NCBI GenBank assembly: GCA_050953825.1
Contig: JBMNNF010000009.1
Span: forward strand, 1-64,000
Direction of reading: 5' to 3'
From: DUQW01 sp050953825
Lineage (GTDB): Bacteria; Bacillota_I; Bacilli_A; Acholeplasmatales; Acholeplasmataceae
Length of the DNA stretch: 64,000 bases
Within the stretch, counting starts at the first letter, position 1; each line of letters begins with the position of its first letter. The translations under genes and the position numbers were made by a program. The notes below the pieces were generated by a model, which was given only the letters and a program-made list of their open reading frames with translations, ran no database searches and had not been told where the DNA came from. Below are positions 18,201-27,686 of this stretch, piece by piece.

Positions 18201-18573
18201 TTTTTTTTAATTTTTTTTATTTAAAAATTTTACCCACTATTTTTTTAGAGTAAAATTGCTTTTTTTTAGAAAGTTATATAAATATTTAAATTGAATAGTT
18301 AATTATTATTAAATTTGAAATAATTTTTTTCATTACATTTTTTATAAAAAAATTTAATTTAATATAATTAGTGTAAATTTTGATTTAATAATTTTAATTA
18401 TAAATTTAATATTTAATCAAAAATGATTAATTTAATATATAATAAATAGATGGTGAAATTAAATTTTTTTTAAGTTATAATTATTTTTTTTTAACATTAA
18501 AAAGGAATTATATTTATTATTTATAAAAAAAATTTATTTGCATTGTCTTTTATTTAATTTATGAGGATTTTAT
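18201..18573. other. intergenic AT-rich gap with aglB promoter
   Basis: There is no reading frame or RNA gene that I can recognise in these 373 bases. TTTATAAA at 18521-18528 sits about 50 bases before the aglB start and is the likely TATA box; GAGGA at 18562-18566 is the ribosome site. Confidence 0.45.
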
Positions 18574-21315
18574 ATGGATAAGCAAAAATTAAAAACAATT
18601 GCTAAAGCTGCGGCTATTATCATTATCATCATGGCCTTTTGTTTTGTACTTAGGGCTCATGCAGCAGATATTTCTATCATCCCTGATGATATGAAAGCTA
18701 CTTATCAAGATTCTGATGGTTTGCCATACTTTAGTGAAATGGATTCATATTTTAATTTACGTATGACTCAAGATTATCTAGATCATGGATACTTTGGTGA
18801 TACTTACGTTAATGGAACGGCTGTGGATATGCACAGGTCTTCACCTGATGGATTGAATGTGACTTTTGATCCAATGATTTCATGGGTAACTATAGGATTA
18901 TATAATGTTGCTAATATGTTTCATTCTATGTCACTTAAAGAAGTGGCATTTTGGGCTGGTGCTATAGTTTCTTGTTTAGCAGCTATACCTGCATATACAA
19001 TAGTTAGACGGGTTACGAATGATTATGGTGCGGCTACCGCTGCTATAATGGTTACTTTAGCTCCTAATTACTTTTCACATACATTTGCAGGATTTTTTGA
19101 TACGGATATGTTCAATGTAACATTACCATTATTCATATTTCTGTTCTTTATTGAAAGTATAAGAAGCGATAATCCAAAACTTAGAATAATCTATTCTATT
19201 TTAACAGTGCTTACAGTGGCAATCTTTTCCATTTCATGGCAAGGGTACACTTTCTATGCTGCCTTATTAGTTTTAATGGCCATAGTATATTATGTTTTAG
19301 CATATTTACTTAAAATGGATGTTATTCAATCTGTTAAAAACTATGATAGTAAATTCCAATGGTTTATTAATCAAAGAATGTTATGTTCAATTATAGTTAT
19401 CATGGTTATTGGAATAATTGGTGTTACTTTAATAAGTGGTATAGATTCAGTAAGTTCAACTATTTCAGGTTTATTAAGTTTACTTTCCTTGCAAAGTGCT
19501 GGAGGAGGTACATCTGTTTCAGGATTCCCTAATGTATTTATTTCTGTAGCAGAAATGCAAATTCCAACTCTTTTAACTGGAGGTATTTCTGGAGCATTTT
19601 TAGCTAACTCTCAATCTGTAGTTAATGGTATTGGTGGAATAGTTGCATTATTTGCAGCATTAGCTACTCTTTACTTATATACTAGTAGATTATGGAAATT
19701 ACGATCAGTTCCAACATCAATTGAAAAACATACTGGAAAACCTTCCAAGAGTAAAAAGAAAATCTGCAGCTCAGAAAAAAAGATGAAAATAATAGATTCA
19801 ACTTAGCTATTAAAGATTTAACTTCTTTAGGTGGTTCTGATGATGTCAATAAAGATAAACGTCTCACATTATTATACTTTACAGTATTTATGGTTTGGAC
19901 TATATCATGTATTGTAGCTGTAACTCAAGGTACTAGATTTATCATGACATTAATGATACCTTTAGGTCTTTGTGTGGGAATATTCGTAGGTTATGCAGCG
20001 GATTATATAAAAGCTAAAGTAGAGGATGAAAGAAGATTATTCTTAATCTGTTTAATATGTTCCTTTTTAGTATCTTTCCCTGTTGTAGAACAAGTAAATT
20101 TCTTATCTGGAATTGTATTATTTGTAGTTCTAATTATAGTATCTGCTATTGCTGTTTATGGTGGAAAATTCTTTAAAGAATCAGATATTTCTCTTAAAAA
20201 AACTGCAGCAGTTTTATTAATTACTCTAGCTTTAATTTCTCCAACAGTTTGTGGGGCTTATCAAACAGCTTCTCAAGTTGTACCTGGGTGCTAGTGACCC
20301 TATGTGGAATTCTATGCAATACATTAATGGAACTGCAAATAACACTATATCTAGTGATGCGGTAATAGAATCTTGGTGGGATTACGGTTACCTATTTGAA
20401 ATAGCCGCTAATAAGCAAACAGCATCAGATGGAGGTCAACAATCTGGGGATAGAGCTTTCTGGATGGGTCGTGCTATGACTACATCTAATTTAGATCTCT
20501 CAAAGAATATTCTGCAGATGTTAGCCACAACTGGTACTAAAGCAGGTGAAACTTTAAATAGTTATAATGGTAATAATAGTTCTCAATCAACTGATATACT
20601 ATTACATACATTAGCATTACCTAAATCTGATGCTAAGAATATGATGATGAATAATTATTCATTAACTTCAGCTCAAGCAGATAATGTATTACAATATTCA
20701 CACCCCGACAATCCAAAAGATGTTGTATTCGTAGCAAGTTCAGATATGCTTCAAAAAGCTGGTTGGTGGACTTACTTTGGTACTTGGAATTTTGAAGAGC
20801 AAAATAGTACAAGTTTACAATATATGGTATCTACTACTACGGCAAATATCACTCCTGGACATAGTGGTACTATTCCTTTATTAGATGAAAATGGTATTTC
20901 ATTTAATGCTGTTATTAATAGAGGAGCTAATGGTACTAATAACACTACAGGTCAAGTGCAAGCAGTATTTGATAATAATAATACCACAGTTGAAGTAAAT
21001 AACACAACTTATAATCCATTGAAAGCAAGTAATTTAATGGTTATTGAAGACAATTATCTTACTAAAAATGAGAGTATTCATGGTGCAACTGATGGGAATT
21101 ATACATTATTTGTATTAGGTAATAATAATACTTATAATGCTATATTAATCGATAATAAATTAGTTGATTCTATGTTCACCCGACTATTCTTATTAGGTGG
21201 TAATGGTCAAGATCAATTCCAATTAATACATATGGATAGTGGAATTTCATTATGGAAAGTAAATAATAATGCTAGTTCTACTAGTTCAACCAATCTTACT
21301 AATTCAACGGGTTAA
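18574..21315 (+). CDS. aglB: oligosaccharyltransferase AglB (STT3 family), three apparent +1 frameshifts
   Basis: This integral membrane enzyme transfers lipid-linked glycan to Asn of secreted proteins such as the S-layer or pseudomurein-associated proteins. An N-terminal anchor is followed by the first acidic motif (FSEMDSYFNLRM) and GFFDTDMFN (DxD). There are about a dozen membrane segments to position 20260. The catalytic-domain signature SWWDYGYLFE is at about 20370-20400, with a C-terminal soluble domain ending in an Asn/Thr/Ser-rich tail. Frame breaks lie at A4 near 19760, at A7 near 19785 and at GGG near 20286, each resolved by deleting one base (giving KPSKSKKKSAAQKKDENNRF and VVPGASDPMW). 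The corrected length is about 910 residues. Its single-gene setting with its own promoter is usual. Confidence 0.9.
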
Positions 21316-21544
21316 AATTAAAATTTAATATTTTTTAATTATTTTTTAATATAAATATAAAAATGAAGTTTTCATATACTTCATTTAAACTATTTATTTT
21401 CTTATTTTTTTTTAAGTACAAATTTTTTTTAATATATTCTTTAAACAAATTTTATAAACTATGAAAAACAAAATTATATTATAATAGTTTATGCGATACT
21501 ATTTTTTTAAAATTTTTTATAATTAAAAATAACTTGGTGAGTAA

Positions 21545-22641
21545 ATGGATATTGATGATAAAATAAAGGAGATTGAAGAAGAAATTCAAAAAACTCCTTA
21601 TAATAAAGCTACCTCTCACCATATAGGTAAATTAAAAGCTAAGATTTCTAAATTAAAGGAAGAATCTATTCAAAGAAAAAGTTCTGGAAGTAAAGGTCAA
21701 GGATTTAGTATTAAAAAAAGTGGGGATGCTACTGCTGTATTAGTAGGTTTTCCATCAGTAGGTAAATCTACTCTATTAAATGAATTAACCAATGCTGAAA
21801 GTAAAGTAGGAGCTTATCAATTTACTACCTTAGATATTATTCCTGGAGTTATGGAATACAATAATGCTAAAATTCAAATTTTTGATATTCCTGGAATAAT
21901 TACTGGTGCTTCAAGTGGTAAAGGTAGAGGTAGAGAAATTCTTTCAGTTGCTAGAACTGCTGATTTAATAATTGTAGTGTTAGATGTTTTCAACCCTCAA
22001 CATTTAGAAGTAATTATTCGAGAACTTAGAAACATTGGTATAAGACCTAATGAGAAAAAACCAGATGTTACAGTTCATAAAAGAAGATTAGGTGGAGTTC
22101 AACTTTCTTCAACCGTTGAATTAACTTATTTAGATGAAAAAAACAATTAGATCAATTCTTAATGAGTATGGAATTCATAATGCTTCAGTTTTAATTCGTG
22201 ATGATGTTACAATAGATCAATTTATTGATGCTTTAGAAATTAATAGGACTTATATTCCAATGGTTACTCTTTTGAATAAAGTCGATTTAGTTGATAAAAA
22301 TCACTTAACTGAAATTAAAAAAACAATTCCTGATTTTATACCTATTTCTGCAGATAAAGACATGAACATAGATAACTTACGTGAAATAATATTTGAAAAA
22401 TTAAATCTTATTAGAGTTTATCTTAAACCTCAAGGTAGAAAAGCTGATATGGTAGATTTCATTAATTATTAAAAAAGGGTCAACTGTTATTGATGCCTGT
22501 GGAAAGTTACATCGAGAATTTGTTAAGAATTTTAGATATGCTAAGATTTGGGGAACTTCAGTTAAATTTCCTGGTCAAAAAGTTGGGCCTGATCATGTTT
22601 TAGATGATGAGGATGTTCTTAGAGTTATTTTAAAGAAATAA
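21545..22641 (+). CDS. drg: DRG-family GTPase with TGS domain, two apparent +1 frameshifts
   Basis: This Obg/DRG-type GTPase is conserved in archaea and eukaryotes and probably acts on ribosomes. Near the N-terminus a Lys/Glu-rich helical segment precedes G1 AVLVGFPSVGKSTLLN. The G2 region is GAYQFTTLDIIPG, G3 is IFDIPGIITGASSGKGRG and G4 is TLLNKVDLVDK. The C-terminal TGS domain is KKGSTVIDACGKLHREFVK...GPDHVLDDEDVLRVI. The frame breaks are in A7 at about 22138-22144 (TYLDEK to TIRSILNEYG) and near 22455 (after KADMVD). Correcting both gives about 364 residues, the family's normal size. Confidence 0.92.
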
Positions 22642-22662
22642 TTTTTCATGGATTTTTTTATT

Positions 22663-23250
22663 ATGATAAATGGAAATAAAATAATTTTTATAACAGGCAC
22701 CCCATGTGTGGGTAAAACTTCAGTAGCTTCTAATTTGTTTGATTATTTTAAAAAAATTTTTAATACAAAATTAATTAAGATTAATGATTTTGCCTTTGAA
22801 AATGATTTAGTTTTAGGTGAAGATCCTAAGAAAGGTTATAAAGTAATTGATGTTGATTATTTAGATGAAAAATTAAATCATGATATAAAATTATTTTTTA
22901 ATTCAGATTTGGATAAACCTATTTCAAAGTTGGTTATTGTTGAAGGTCATCTTTCTCATCTTTGCAGTAATTGCGATAAATGTATTGTATTAAGGTTAAA
23001 TCCGCAAATTCTTGAAAAAAGGCTTAAATCTAGAAATTATTCAAAATCTAAAATTAATGAGAATTTAGAAGCTGAAGCTTTATCTGTATGTTCTGCTGAA
23101 GCTTATGATATTCATGGAAATTTGGTTAATGAAGTTGATACTACAAATAAATCTGTTGATGATGTAACAAGTATAGTTAAAGAGATAATATTGAATGATG
23201 CATCTTATCCTGTAGGGAATATAGATTTTATGGATTGGTTTTTTGGATAA
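22663..23250 (+). CDS. adenylate kinase AK6/Fap7-like NMP kinase
   Basis: This P-loop kinase of about 195 residues has IFITGTPCVGKTSVASNLF near the N-terminus. IVEGHLSHLC is the Walker-B-like region, CIVLRLNPQILEKRLKSRNYS is the lid, and NLEAEALSVCSAEAYD follows. Archaeal AK6/Fap7 homologues hydrolyse ATP and take part in late small-subunit ribosome maturation with uS11. Met at 22648 or 22663 is possible; the second begins the typical NKIIFITG. It lies a few bases after drg and is likely cotranscribed with it. Confidence 0.82.
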   Translation: MINGNKIIFITGTPCVGKTSVASNLFDYFKKIFNTKLIKINDFAFENDLVLGEDPKKGYKVIDVDYLDEKLNHDIKLFFNSDLDKPISKLVIVEGHLSHLCSNCDKCIVLRLNPQILEKRLKSRNYSKSKINENLEAEALSVCSAEAYDIHGNLVNEVDTTNKSVDDVTSIVKEIILNDASYPVGNIDFMDWFFG

Positions 23251-23511
23251 TTAATTGTTATTCTATTTTTAAATCAATTTTTTTAAATTAAGGGATTATT
23301 TTACAATTTTGTTTTTATAAAAAATTTATTTAATAGAAAGCCCTTTTTAAATAAGAAAAACATAATGTTGTTTAATATTCTTCTTGTATCCTATGGTTCA
23401 GATTAACTTTCATGATTTTGTTTTAAATTGTTTTATCTTTTTAATACATTATTTAAATAGCTAATTCTATTATAGAAATTTTTCATAACCAAATTATGGG
23501 GAGAGTATAAA

Positions 23512-23879
23512 TTGAAAAGAGGAAAAAGGACCTAATTGGATGTTAAATATAGCTAAAGAACGTATGGATATTCTTTTTTTCATTAGCTGAAAAAGAATTT
23601 ATTGAGTATCCTGAAAGATCTCATAGGTACGTTGAATTAGCTAGAAAAATATCTACTAAATACAATGTAAAAATTCCTCTTAAATGGAACCGACGATATT
23701 GTAAAAATTGTTATAAGTTCCTATTTCCGGGTCACAATTCTACCATCCGGCTAATTAATGGAGAAGTTAATATAATATGTGGTGAATGTGGCCATATCAT
23801 GAAAATTCCTTATATTAAGGAAAAAAAACTTAAAAGGAGAGCTAAAATTGACTCTTACAAAAAAAGAGATAATGAATAA
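23512..23879 (+). CDS. rnp4: ribonuclease P protein component 4 (Rpp21/RPR2), two apparent +1 frameshifts
   Basis: A TTG start at 23512 follows GGGGAGA. The corrected protein reads MKRGKRPNWMLNIAKERMDI, then LAEKEFIEYPERSHRYVELA, and a zinc ribbon with RRYCKNCYKFLFPG and IICGECGHIMKIP (four Cys), ending KKLKRRAKIDSYKKRDNE. This is the archaeal homologue of Rpp21, a subunit of the tRNA 5'-processing RNase P. One extra A near 23531 and one extra T in the T7 run near 23573-23580 break the frame. Its end overlaps the next gene by 32 bases, as in the conserved rnp4-yhbY-rps19e cluster. Confidence 0.85.
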
Positions 23880-24102
23880 AAGCCTTTCCGCTATGACAAT
23901 AAACATTGGTAAATCTGGAATTAATGATAACGTTATCGAAGAGATTAAACGTCAATTAAAAGCCAATAAAATTGTTAAATTACGATTTGCTAAAGGAATA
24001 GCAATCAATAAAGATGATTATATTAGTGACATTGTAAGTCAAACAAAATCAAAACTTATTGACATTAGAGGAAATGTTGCTGTTATTTATAAAAGATCTT
24101 AA
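23848..24102 (+). CDS. yhbY: CRS1-YhbY (CRM) domain RNA-binding protein
   Basis: The protein has 84 residues with the single CRM fold: TINIGKSGINDNVIEEIKRQLKANKIVKLRF, then LIDIRGNVAVIYKR with the strand containing the family GxxG-like RGN. The bacterial counterpart YhbY associates with pre-50S ribosomal subunits; the archaeal proteins are thought to be ribosome-assembly factors. A TTG start at 23848 sits five to eight bases after AAGGAGAG and inside the rnp4 reading frame, so translational coupling is likely. Confidence 0.85.
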   Translation: MTLTKKEIMNKSLSAMTINIGKSGINDNVIEEIKRQLKANKIVKLRFAKGIAINKDDYISDIVSQTKSKLIDIRGNVAVIYKRS

Positions 24103-24198
24103 ATTTTATTTAAATTTAGAGTTACACGACACCAGTCTTAAATTTAAATTATTAAGATTTTATGACTTAAAAAATTAAAAAACGTGGAGAATAAATAT

Positions 24199-24355
24199 AT
24201 GAGTACTGTATATGATTGTTCCTGCAGATGTTACTAATTAATCATGTTGCAGAAGAACTTAAAAAGAATGATAACGTTAGTGCACCTAAATGGTCTAACC
24301 TTGTTAAAACTGGTGTTCACCAAAGAAAGAAAGCCAGAAAATAGAGGACTGGTGT
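24199..24355 (+). CDS. rps19e: ribosomal protein S19e, N-terminal part, frameshifted and cut by a junction
   Basis: ATG at 24199 follows GTGGAGA. After removing extra bases near 24217 (T), 24232 (A) and 24321 (A), the frame reads MSTVYDVPADVLINHVAEEL, KKNDNVSAPKWSNLV and KTGVHQERKPENEDW. That is the start of archaeal 30S protein S19e (about 150 residues when complete). Sequence then turns abruptly GC-rich and unrelated. The order rnp4-yhbY-rps19e is the usual archaeal one, so the cut end marks an assembly junction around 24345-24356, not a natural gene end. Confidence 0.85.
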
Positions 24356-24356
24356 T

Positions 24357-24741
24357 TACCGAGGTCCTGATCTCCCGCTTGTCGGGACCGACTGGGTTCT
24401 CGATAGCTACAGCACCGGGAGAGATGCAATCTCCTCGGTGATCACGGGCACGACCATCACCGCGAAGTTCACGGATGACAGCAAGATCACCGGGAGCGCC
24501 GGGTGCAACCACTACGGCGGTGAATACCTCCTCGACGGCGCAAACCCTCTCGGTCTCCTCACTCTTCAGCACCCTGATGTACTGCGGCGAGCCGGAAGGT
24601 GTCATGGAACAGGAAGCACGGTACCTGGGCCTCTTTGATTCCGTGACGGGTTACCGCATCGACGGAGATCGGCTTGACCTCCTCGATGAGGTTGGGAAGG
24701 TGCTCCTCTCTTACCGGGCAGGATGCACAGATCAGCCCTGA
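24357..24741 (+). CDS. META (HslJ-like) domain protein, 5'-truncated, one frameshift
   Basis: GC-rich coding sequence reads PLVGTDWVLDSYSTGRDAIS, VITGTTITAKFTDDSKITG, SAGCNHYGGEYLLDG. After a +1 shift near 24545-24560 it continues SVSSLFSTLMYCGEPEGVM, EQEARYLGLFDSVTGYRIDG, DRLDLLDEVGKVLLSYRAG. The SGxAGCNxY and CxxPxGVMxQE signatures identify a META domain, a small beta fold found in surface or secreted proteins; its function is unclear. Composition and style resemble Methanomicrobiales methanogens (Methanoculleus-like), unlike the AT-rich archaeal DNA to the left. The N-terminus was lost at the junction. Confidence 0.75.
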
Positions 24742-24758
24742 TCGGGCCACAGCTCCCG

Positions 24759-24776
24759 GGGGGCCCATCGGCCCCC
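24759..24776 (+). terminator. GC hairpin after the first META gene
   Basis: GGGGGCC and GGCCCCC form a perfect seven-pair stem with a CATC loop, 18 bases after the stop codon. No T-run follows directly (GTTCCCAATTTTA), so it may be a processing or end-stabilising structure rather than an intrinsic terminator. Confidence 0.45.
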
Positions 24777-24952
24777 GTTCCCAATTTTACTGCACTAGAC
24801 AGGGCCCCTCCCCCATTGCACCAGATTTTGAAGGTTAGTTGAGGATACTCGCGCCACCAGCCCATCCCCCGGGGGAGAGGGCGATTGAGAAGATCTCAAC
24901 GTAAATAGATTATCTTTTCTTCTCTCGCTTCCCACGCCTACCCGAGGAATAG

Positions 24953-25212
24953 ATGCACAGAAGAGATGGACGCTACACGCTCGCAAAGCTTGCATTTCTG
25001 GTCGTAGTGGTAGCATGCCTCTTCTCAGCCGGCCATTCCGGCGGAACAGGTATACCCCGGATGATGCCGACCGGATCGCTGAACCGTTGGCCGGAACAGC
25101 ATGGAATCTGGTCACCCTCCGCGCCGATGACGGTTCGATCACCGCGCCCCTCCCCGGGGCGGAGCCCTCATCATCTTCGGCGAGAGCGGCACGCTCTCGG
25201 GGTCCGCCGGGC
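24953..25212 (+). CDS. second META-domain protein, N-terminal part, frameshifted and truncated
   Basis: ATG at 24953 gives a basic start and a hydrophobic signal or anchor segment (KLAFLVVVVACLFSAGHSG). After a frame change near 25050 (beside CCCC) it reads YTPDDADRIAEPLAGTAWNL, VTLRADDGSITAPLPG. After another change near 25155 (CCCCGGGG) it reads ALIIFGESGTLSGSAG, the beginning of a META domain that should continue with Cys-Asn. It stops abruptly at about 25212, where AT-rich unrelated sequence starts, so it is cut by a junction. It is a likely paralogue and operon neighbour of the preceding gene. Confidence 0.65.
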
Positions 25213-25267
25213 TAAAAAGCCTGCCCATTATGGAATTATTAAGCAAAAAAAAGAAAAGGGGATAAAA

Positions 25268-25751
25268 ATGTTAGAAAAAAAAGATTATGAAAGTTTGAAT
25301 TGCATTGATGGGGATACTGATGTTTGCGAAGAGATAGAAGATTACACTGGGTATATTTGCGATGCTCTTGATGAAGCGGCTGTCAGTAATGTTAGCATTT
25401 ACAATAGCGATTTATGGAACAATGCGCCAAACATTGAAGAATATATTGCCGATGCAATTAATGAAGGATTAGTTGACTTGAATAATTTTGATTTAATGCG
25501 CTTATTCCAAGCAGGGCGAATATGAGTATTATATACAACTTTTATATGACAATTTAGAAACTATTGTTTACAACGTTGCTGTAAATTATCTGAATGAAAA
25601 TTATCCTAACGTAGAAGTTAATGAAAAAGATTTAGAAGATGCGTTAACTGATATTGATAATAATAATAATAATACTTTTGACGATATTACAGATGCGGTT
25701 GATTGCTTGATTGAGGAAATTGAAGAAGAAGAAGAGGGAAAAGAGGAATAA
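25268..25751 (+). CDS. acidic hypothetical protein, one +1 frameshift
   Basis: ATG at 25268 follows AAAGGGGA. The frame runs to FDLMRLFQAG and then, after deleting one G of GGG at about 25517-25519, continues EYEYYIQLLYDNLETIVYNV. The C-terminus is very acidic (DIDNNNNNTFDD and EEIEEEEEGKEE), ending at 25751. The corrected length is about 160 residues. I do not recognise the family; its small acidic character and the following compact gene resemble phage or plasmid accessory genes. It belongs to the small fragment 25213-26135, whose composition matches neither neighbour. Confidence 0.5.
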
Positions 25752-25771
25752 TCAGTTTAATCCCTGCTGGA

Positions 25772-25797
25772 AGTCCCGGGCATTGTCCGGGGCTTTT
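25772..25797 (+). terminator. hairpin with T-run after the acidic protein gene
   Basis: AGTCCCGG pairs with CCGGGGCT (one T-G pair) around a seven-base loop, followed by TTTT, 20 bases after the stop. This fits a rho-independent terminator and suggests that the fragment is bacterial or phage. Confidence 0.6.
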
Positions 25798-25878
25798 ATG
25801 GAAGGATTAAATATGTTAGAATATTTTTACCCCGTAAGACCTCACTTCGGGAGGCAGGGGCAAAAGGGAGAGGTAAAC

Positions 25879-26145
25879 ATGGAAAATTACGGGAAAATTA
25901 AAGCTGGTGAAATTGGCGAAGGATGCAAGGGTATATTTTTTTGAAATGCCGGATGGAACAGTTGAAATGGCACTGGAACACGATTTCTTTTTGGCAAGCA
26001 GGCCAAAAGGATATGTAGAAATTGAGGGCCTTTATCCCTATCCAGGCACATCAAAAGAGCTGAAGCTACTGCCTGTAATTTGGCAGCAGATAAAATGATT
26101 GAAGATGGGACGTTGGAATTTAATGACATGAACAGTATTTACTGA
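25879..26145 (+). CDS. small hypothetical protein, frameshifted, at a junction
   Basis: ATG at 25879 follows GGGAGAGG. After deleting one A from AAAA near 25897 the frame reads MENYGKLKLVKLAKDARVYF, FEMPDGTVEMALEHDFFLAS, YVEIEGLYPYP. After a further change near 26045 it reads KRAEATACNLAADKMIEDGT, LEFNDMNSIY and stops at 26143-26145. About 88 residues; family unknown. The last codons overlap the truncated coaE frame, so the junction with the Bacilli-like DNA lies somewhere in 26125-26145 and the natural end is uncertain. Confidence 0.4.
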
Positions 26146-26503
26146 TGAAAATCGCTTGGCTAGATTAAATGAATTAATTCATCCAAAAGTATTTGCCTAT
26201 ATTGATAAATTTGTCAAAGATAACTTACATTTAGATTATATAATTATTGATATGCCACTCCTTTATGAAGTGAATTATCAGAAGGTAGACTTAACAGTAT
26301 TAGTTTATGCTAGCCCGCAACAACAGTTAGAAAGATTAATGGAAAGAAATAATCTTTCAAAACGTGAAGCCGAATTAAGAATTGGCCGTCAAATGTCAAT
26401 TAACAAAAAGCTTTTTATGGCTGATTACGTTATTTACAATAACAATTCGAAAGAAACCTTAACAGAGGAAATAAATAAATTTTTAGAAAAATTAGGAGTA
26501 TAA
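26136..26503 (+). CDS. coaE: dephospho-CoA kinase, C-terminal part
   Basis: The frame enters at the junction with VFTDENRLARLNELIHPKVF and continues DYIIIDMPLLYEVNYQKVDL, VLVYASPQQQLERLMERNNL, AELRIGRQMSINKKLFMADY. These are the CoA-binding and lid regions of dephospho-CoA kinase, which phosphorylates the ribose 3'-OH in the last step of CoA synthesis. The P-loop half is missing to the left. It ends one base before dnaB, matching the conserved coaE-(nrdR)-dnaB-dnaI order of Bacilli, here without nrdR between. Confidence 0.88.
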
Positions 26504-26504
26504 C

Positions 26505-27674
26505 ATGAAATTAAACGCCCAAATCAAAATTACAATCCAACAAATTATGTCACATGAAGATTTAAAGGTTTTAACTCTTCTTTATCAGCCGTTACTAGGC
26601 TCAAAACCTTTTGCCTTATATTTGACTTTGTATGGATTAAGTAATTTAGAAACTGGCGTTTCTCAAACATACTTGCAAAGAGATTTATTAGATTTATTGA
26701 ATATAAAATCTAAAGATCATCTCAACTTCAGACATAAATTAGAAGCTTTAGGATTAATTGTTGTTTTTCAAAAAGATGATGAATATATCTATTCTTTAAA
26801 ACCACCAATGACCGCAAAAGAATTTTTAAATGATACCATTTTCGGCTCATATCTGCAAGATTTAATTGGTGAAACACAACTGAAAAACTTAATTTTAGAA
26901 TTTCGGTTAACTCAAATAGATATCATAGATTATTCAAATATAACTAAATCATTTAATGATGTTTATGAAGTTAAATCAGTAGAGCTTTTAAATACAGGTA
27001 ATCATTTAAGAGGATCTAGTAAAAATAATGGAATGAAAATAATTAATGATAAATTTAATTATGAAGAGTTCCTTGAACTAATCCCAACTAGATACAAACG
27101 AGGACATTTATTTAATGCAGTTGTTAAATCTAATATTGAAAAAATTGCTTATATTTATCAATTTACGAATGAAGATATGTTTGAAGTTTACATTAATTCA
27201 AGTACGAAAGGTGAATTACCTAGTGAAGAAAAATTAAGACTTCAGGCTAGCCTTTATTACCAAAAAATCAATAATATGGAAAAACCAGAAATAGTTGAAA
27301 AAACTGATAGTATTTCGGAAAAGCTAGATTCAATTAATCCAAGCGATATTGTTAAGATGTACTCAAAAAGGGATAATATATCAGTTGATTTAGATACAGT
27401 TGTAGCTTTCTCACAACGTAATGATGCCACAATTGGAATTATCAATGTGATAATTTTATATACCATTAAAGATAAAGAGGGGATTTTGCCTAACTACACA
27501 TATTTAGAGAAAGTGTTAAACACATGGCAAAATAATGGTGTTAGAACTACTGAAGATGCGGTTAACTACTTACAACAATTAAGTGATCCACAACTAAAGA
27601 GTAGCAGTAAATCATCTAAAAAGACAAAAGTTAAAGAACCAGATTGGTTAGATGAGTATATAGAAAATTTTTAG
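26505..27674 (+). CDS. dnaB: replication initiation/membrane attachment protein DnaB (Bacillus type)
   Basis: The protein has 389 residues. An N-terminal winged-helix region (LTLLYQPLLGSKPFALYLTL...FRHKLEALGLIVVF) precedes a C-terminal DnaD/DnaB2-like domain (about residues 285-360, PSDIVKMYSKRDNI...YTYLEKVLNTWQNNGV) and a basic tail ending DWLDEYIENF. In Bacilli DnaB and DnaD load DnaI and the helicase DnaC at the origin and at restart sites. This is not the replicative helicase called DnaB in E. coli. Its place directly before dnaI (12-base gap with GGAGG) supports the call. Confidence 0.88.
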   Translation: MKLNAQIKITIQQIMSHEDLKVLTLLYQPLLGSKPFALYLTLYGLSNLETGVSQTYLQRDLLDLLNIKSKDHLNFRHKLEALGLIVVFQKDDEYIYSLKPPMTAKEFLNDTIFGSYLQDLIGETQLKNLILEFRLTQIDIIDYSNITKSFNDVYEVKSVELLNTGNHLRGSSKNNGMKIINDKFNYEEFLELIPTRYKRGHLFNAVVKSNIEKIAYIYQFTNEDMFEVYINSSTKGELPSEEKLRLQASLYYQKINNMEKPEIVEKTDSISEKLDSINPSDIVKMYSKRDNISVDLDTVVAFSQRNDATIGIINVIILYTIKDKEGILPNYTYLEKVLNTWQNNGVRTTEDAVNYLQQLSDPQLKSSSKSSKKTKVKEPDWLDEYIENF

Positions 27675-27686
27675 GAGGTACTAAAA

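Noticed and set aside
23251..23511. Possible small RNA gene between the AK6-like gene and rnp4
   Set aside because: I looked for C/D-box or tRNA-like structure and found none; the stretch is only AT-rich.
25711..25944. A 77-codon frame across the hairpin after the acidic protein gene
   Set aside because: It begins inside the acidic gene in another frame, crosses the terminator and ends where the downstream gene's frame is broken; it is an artefact of the extra bases.
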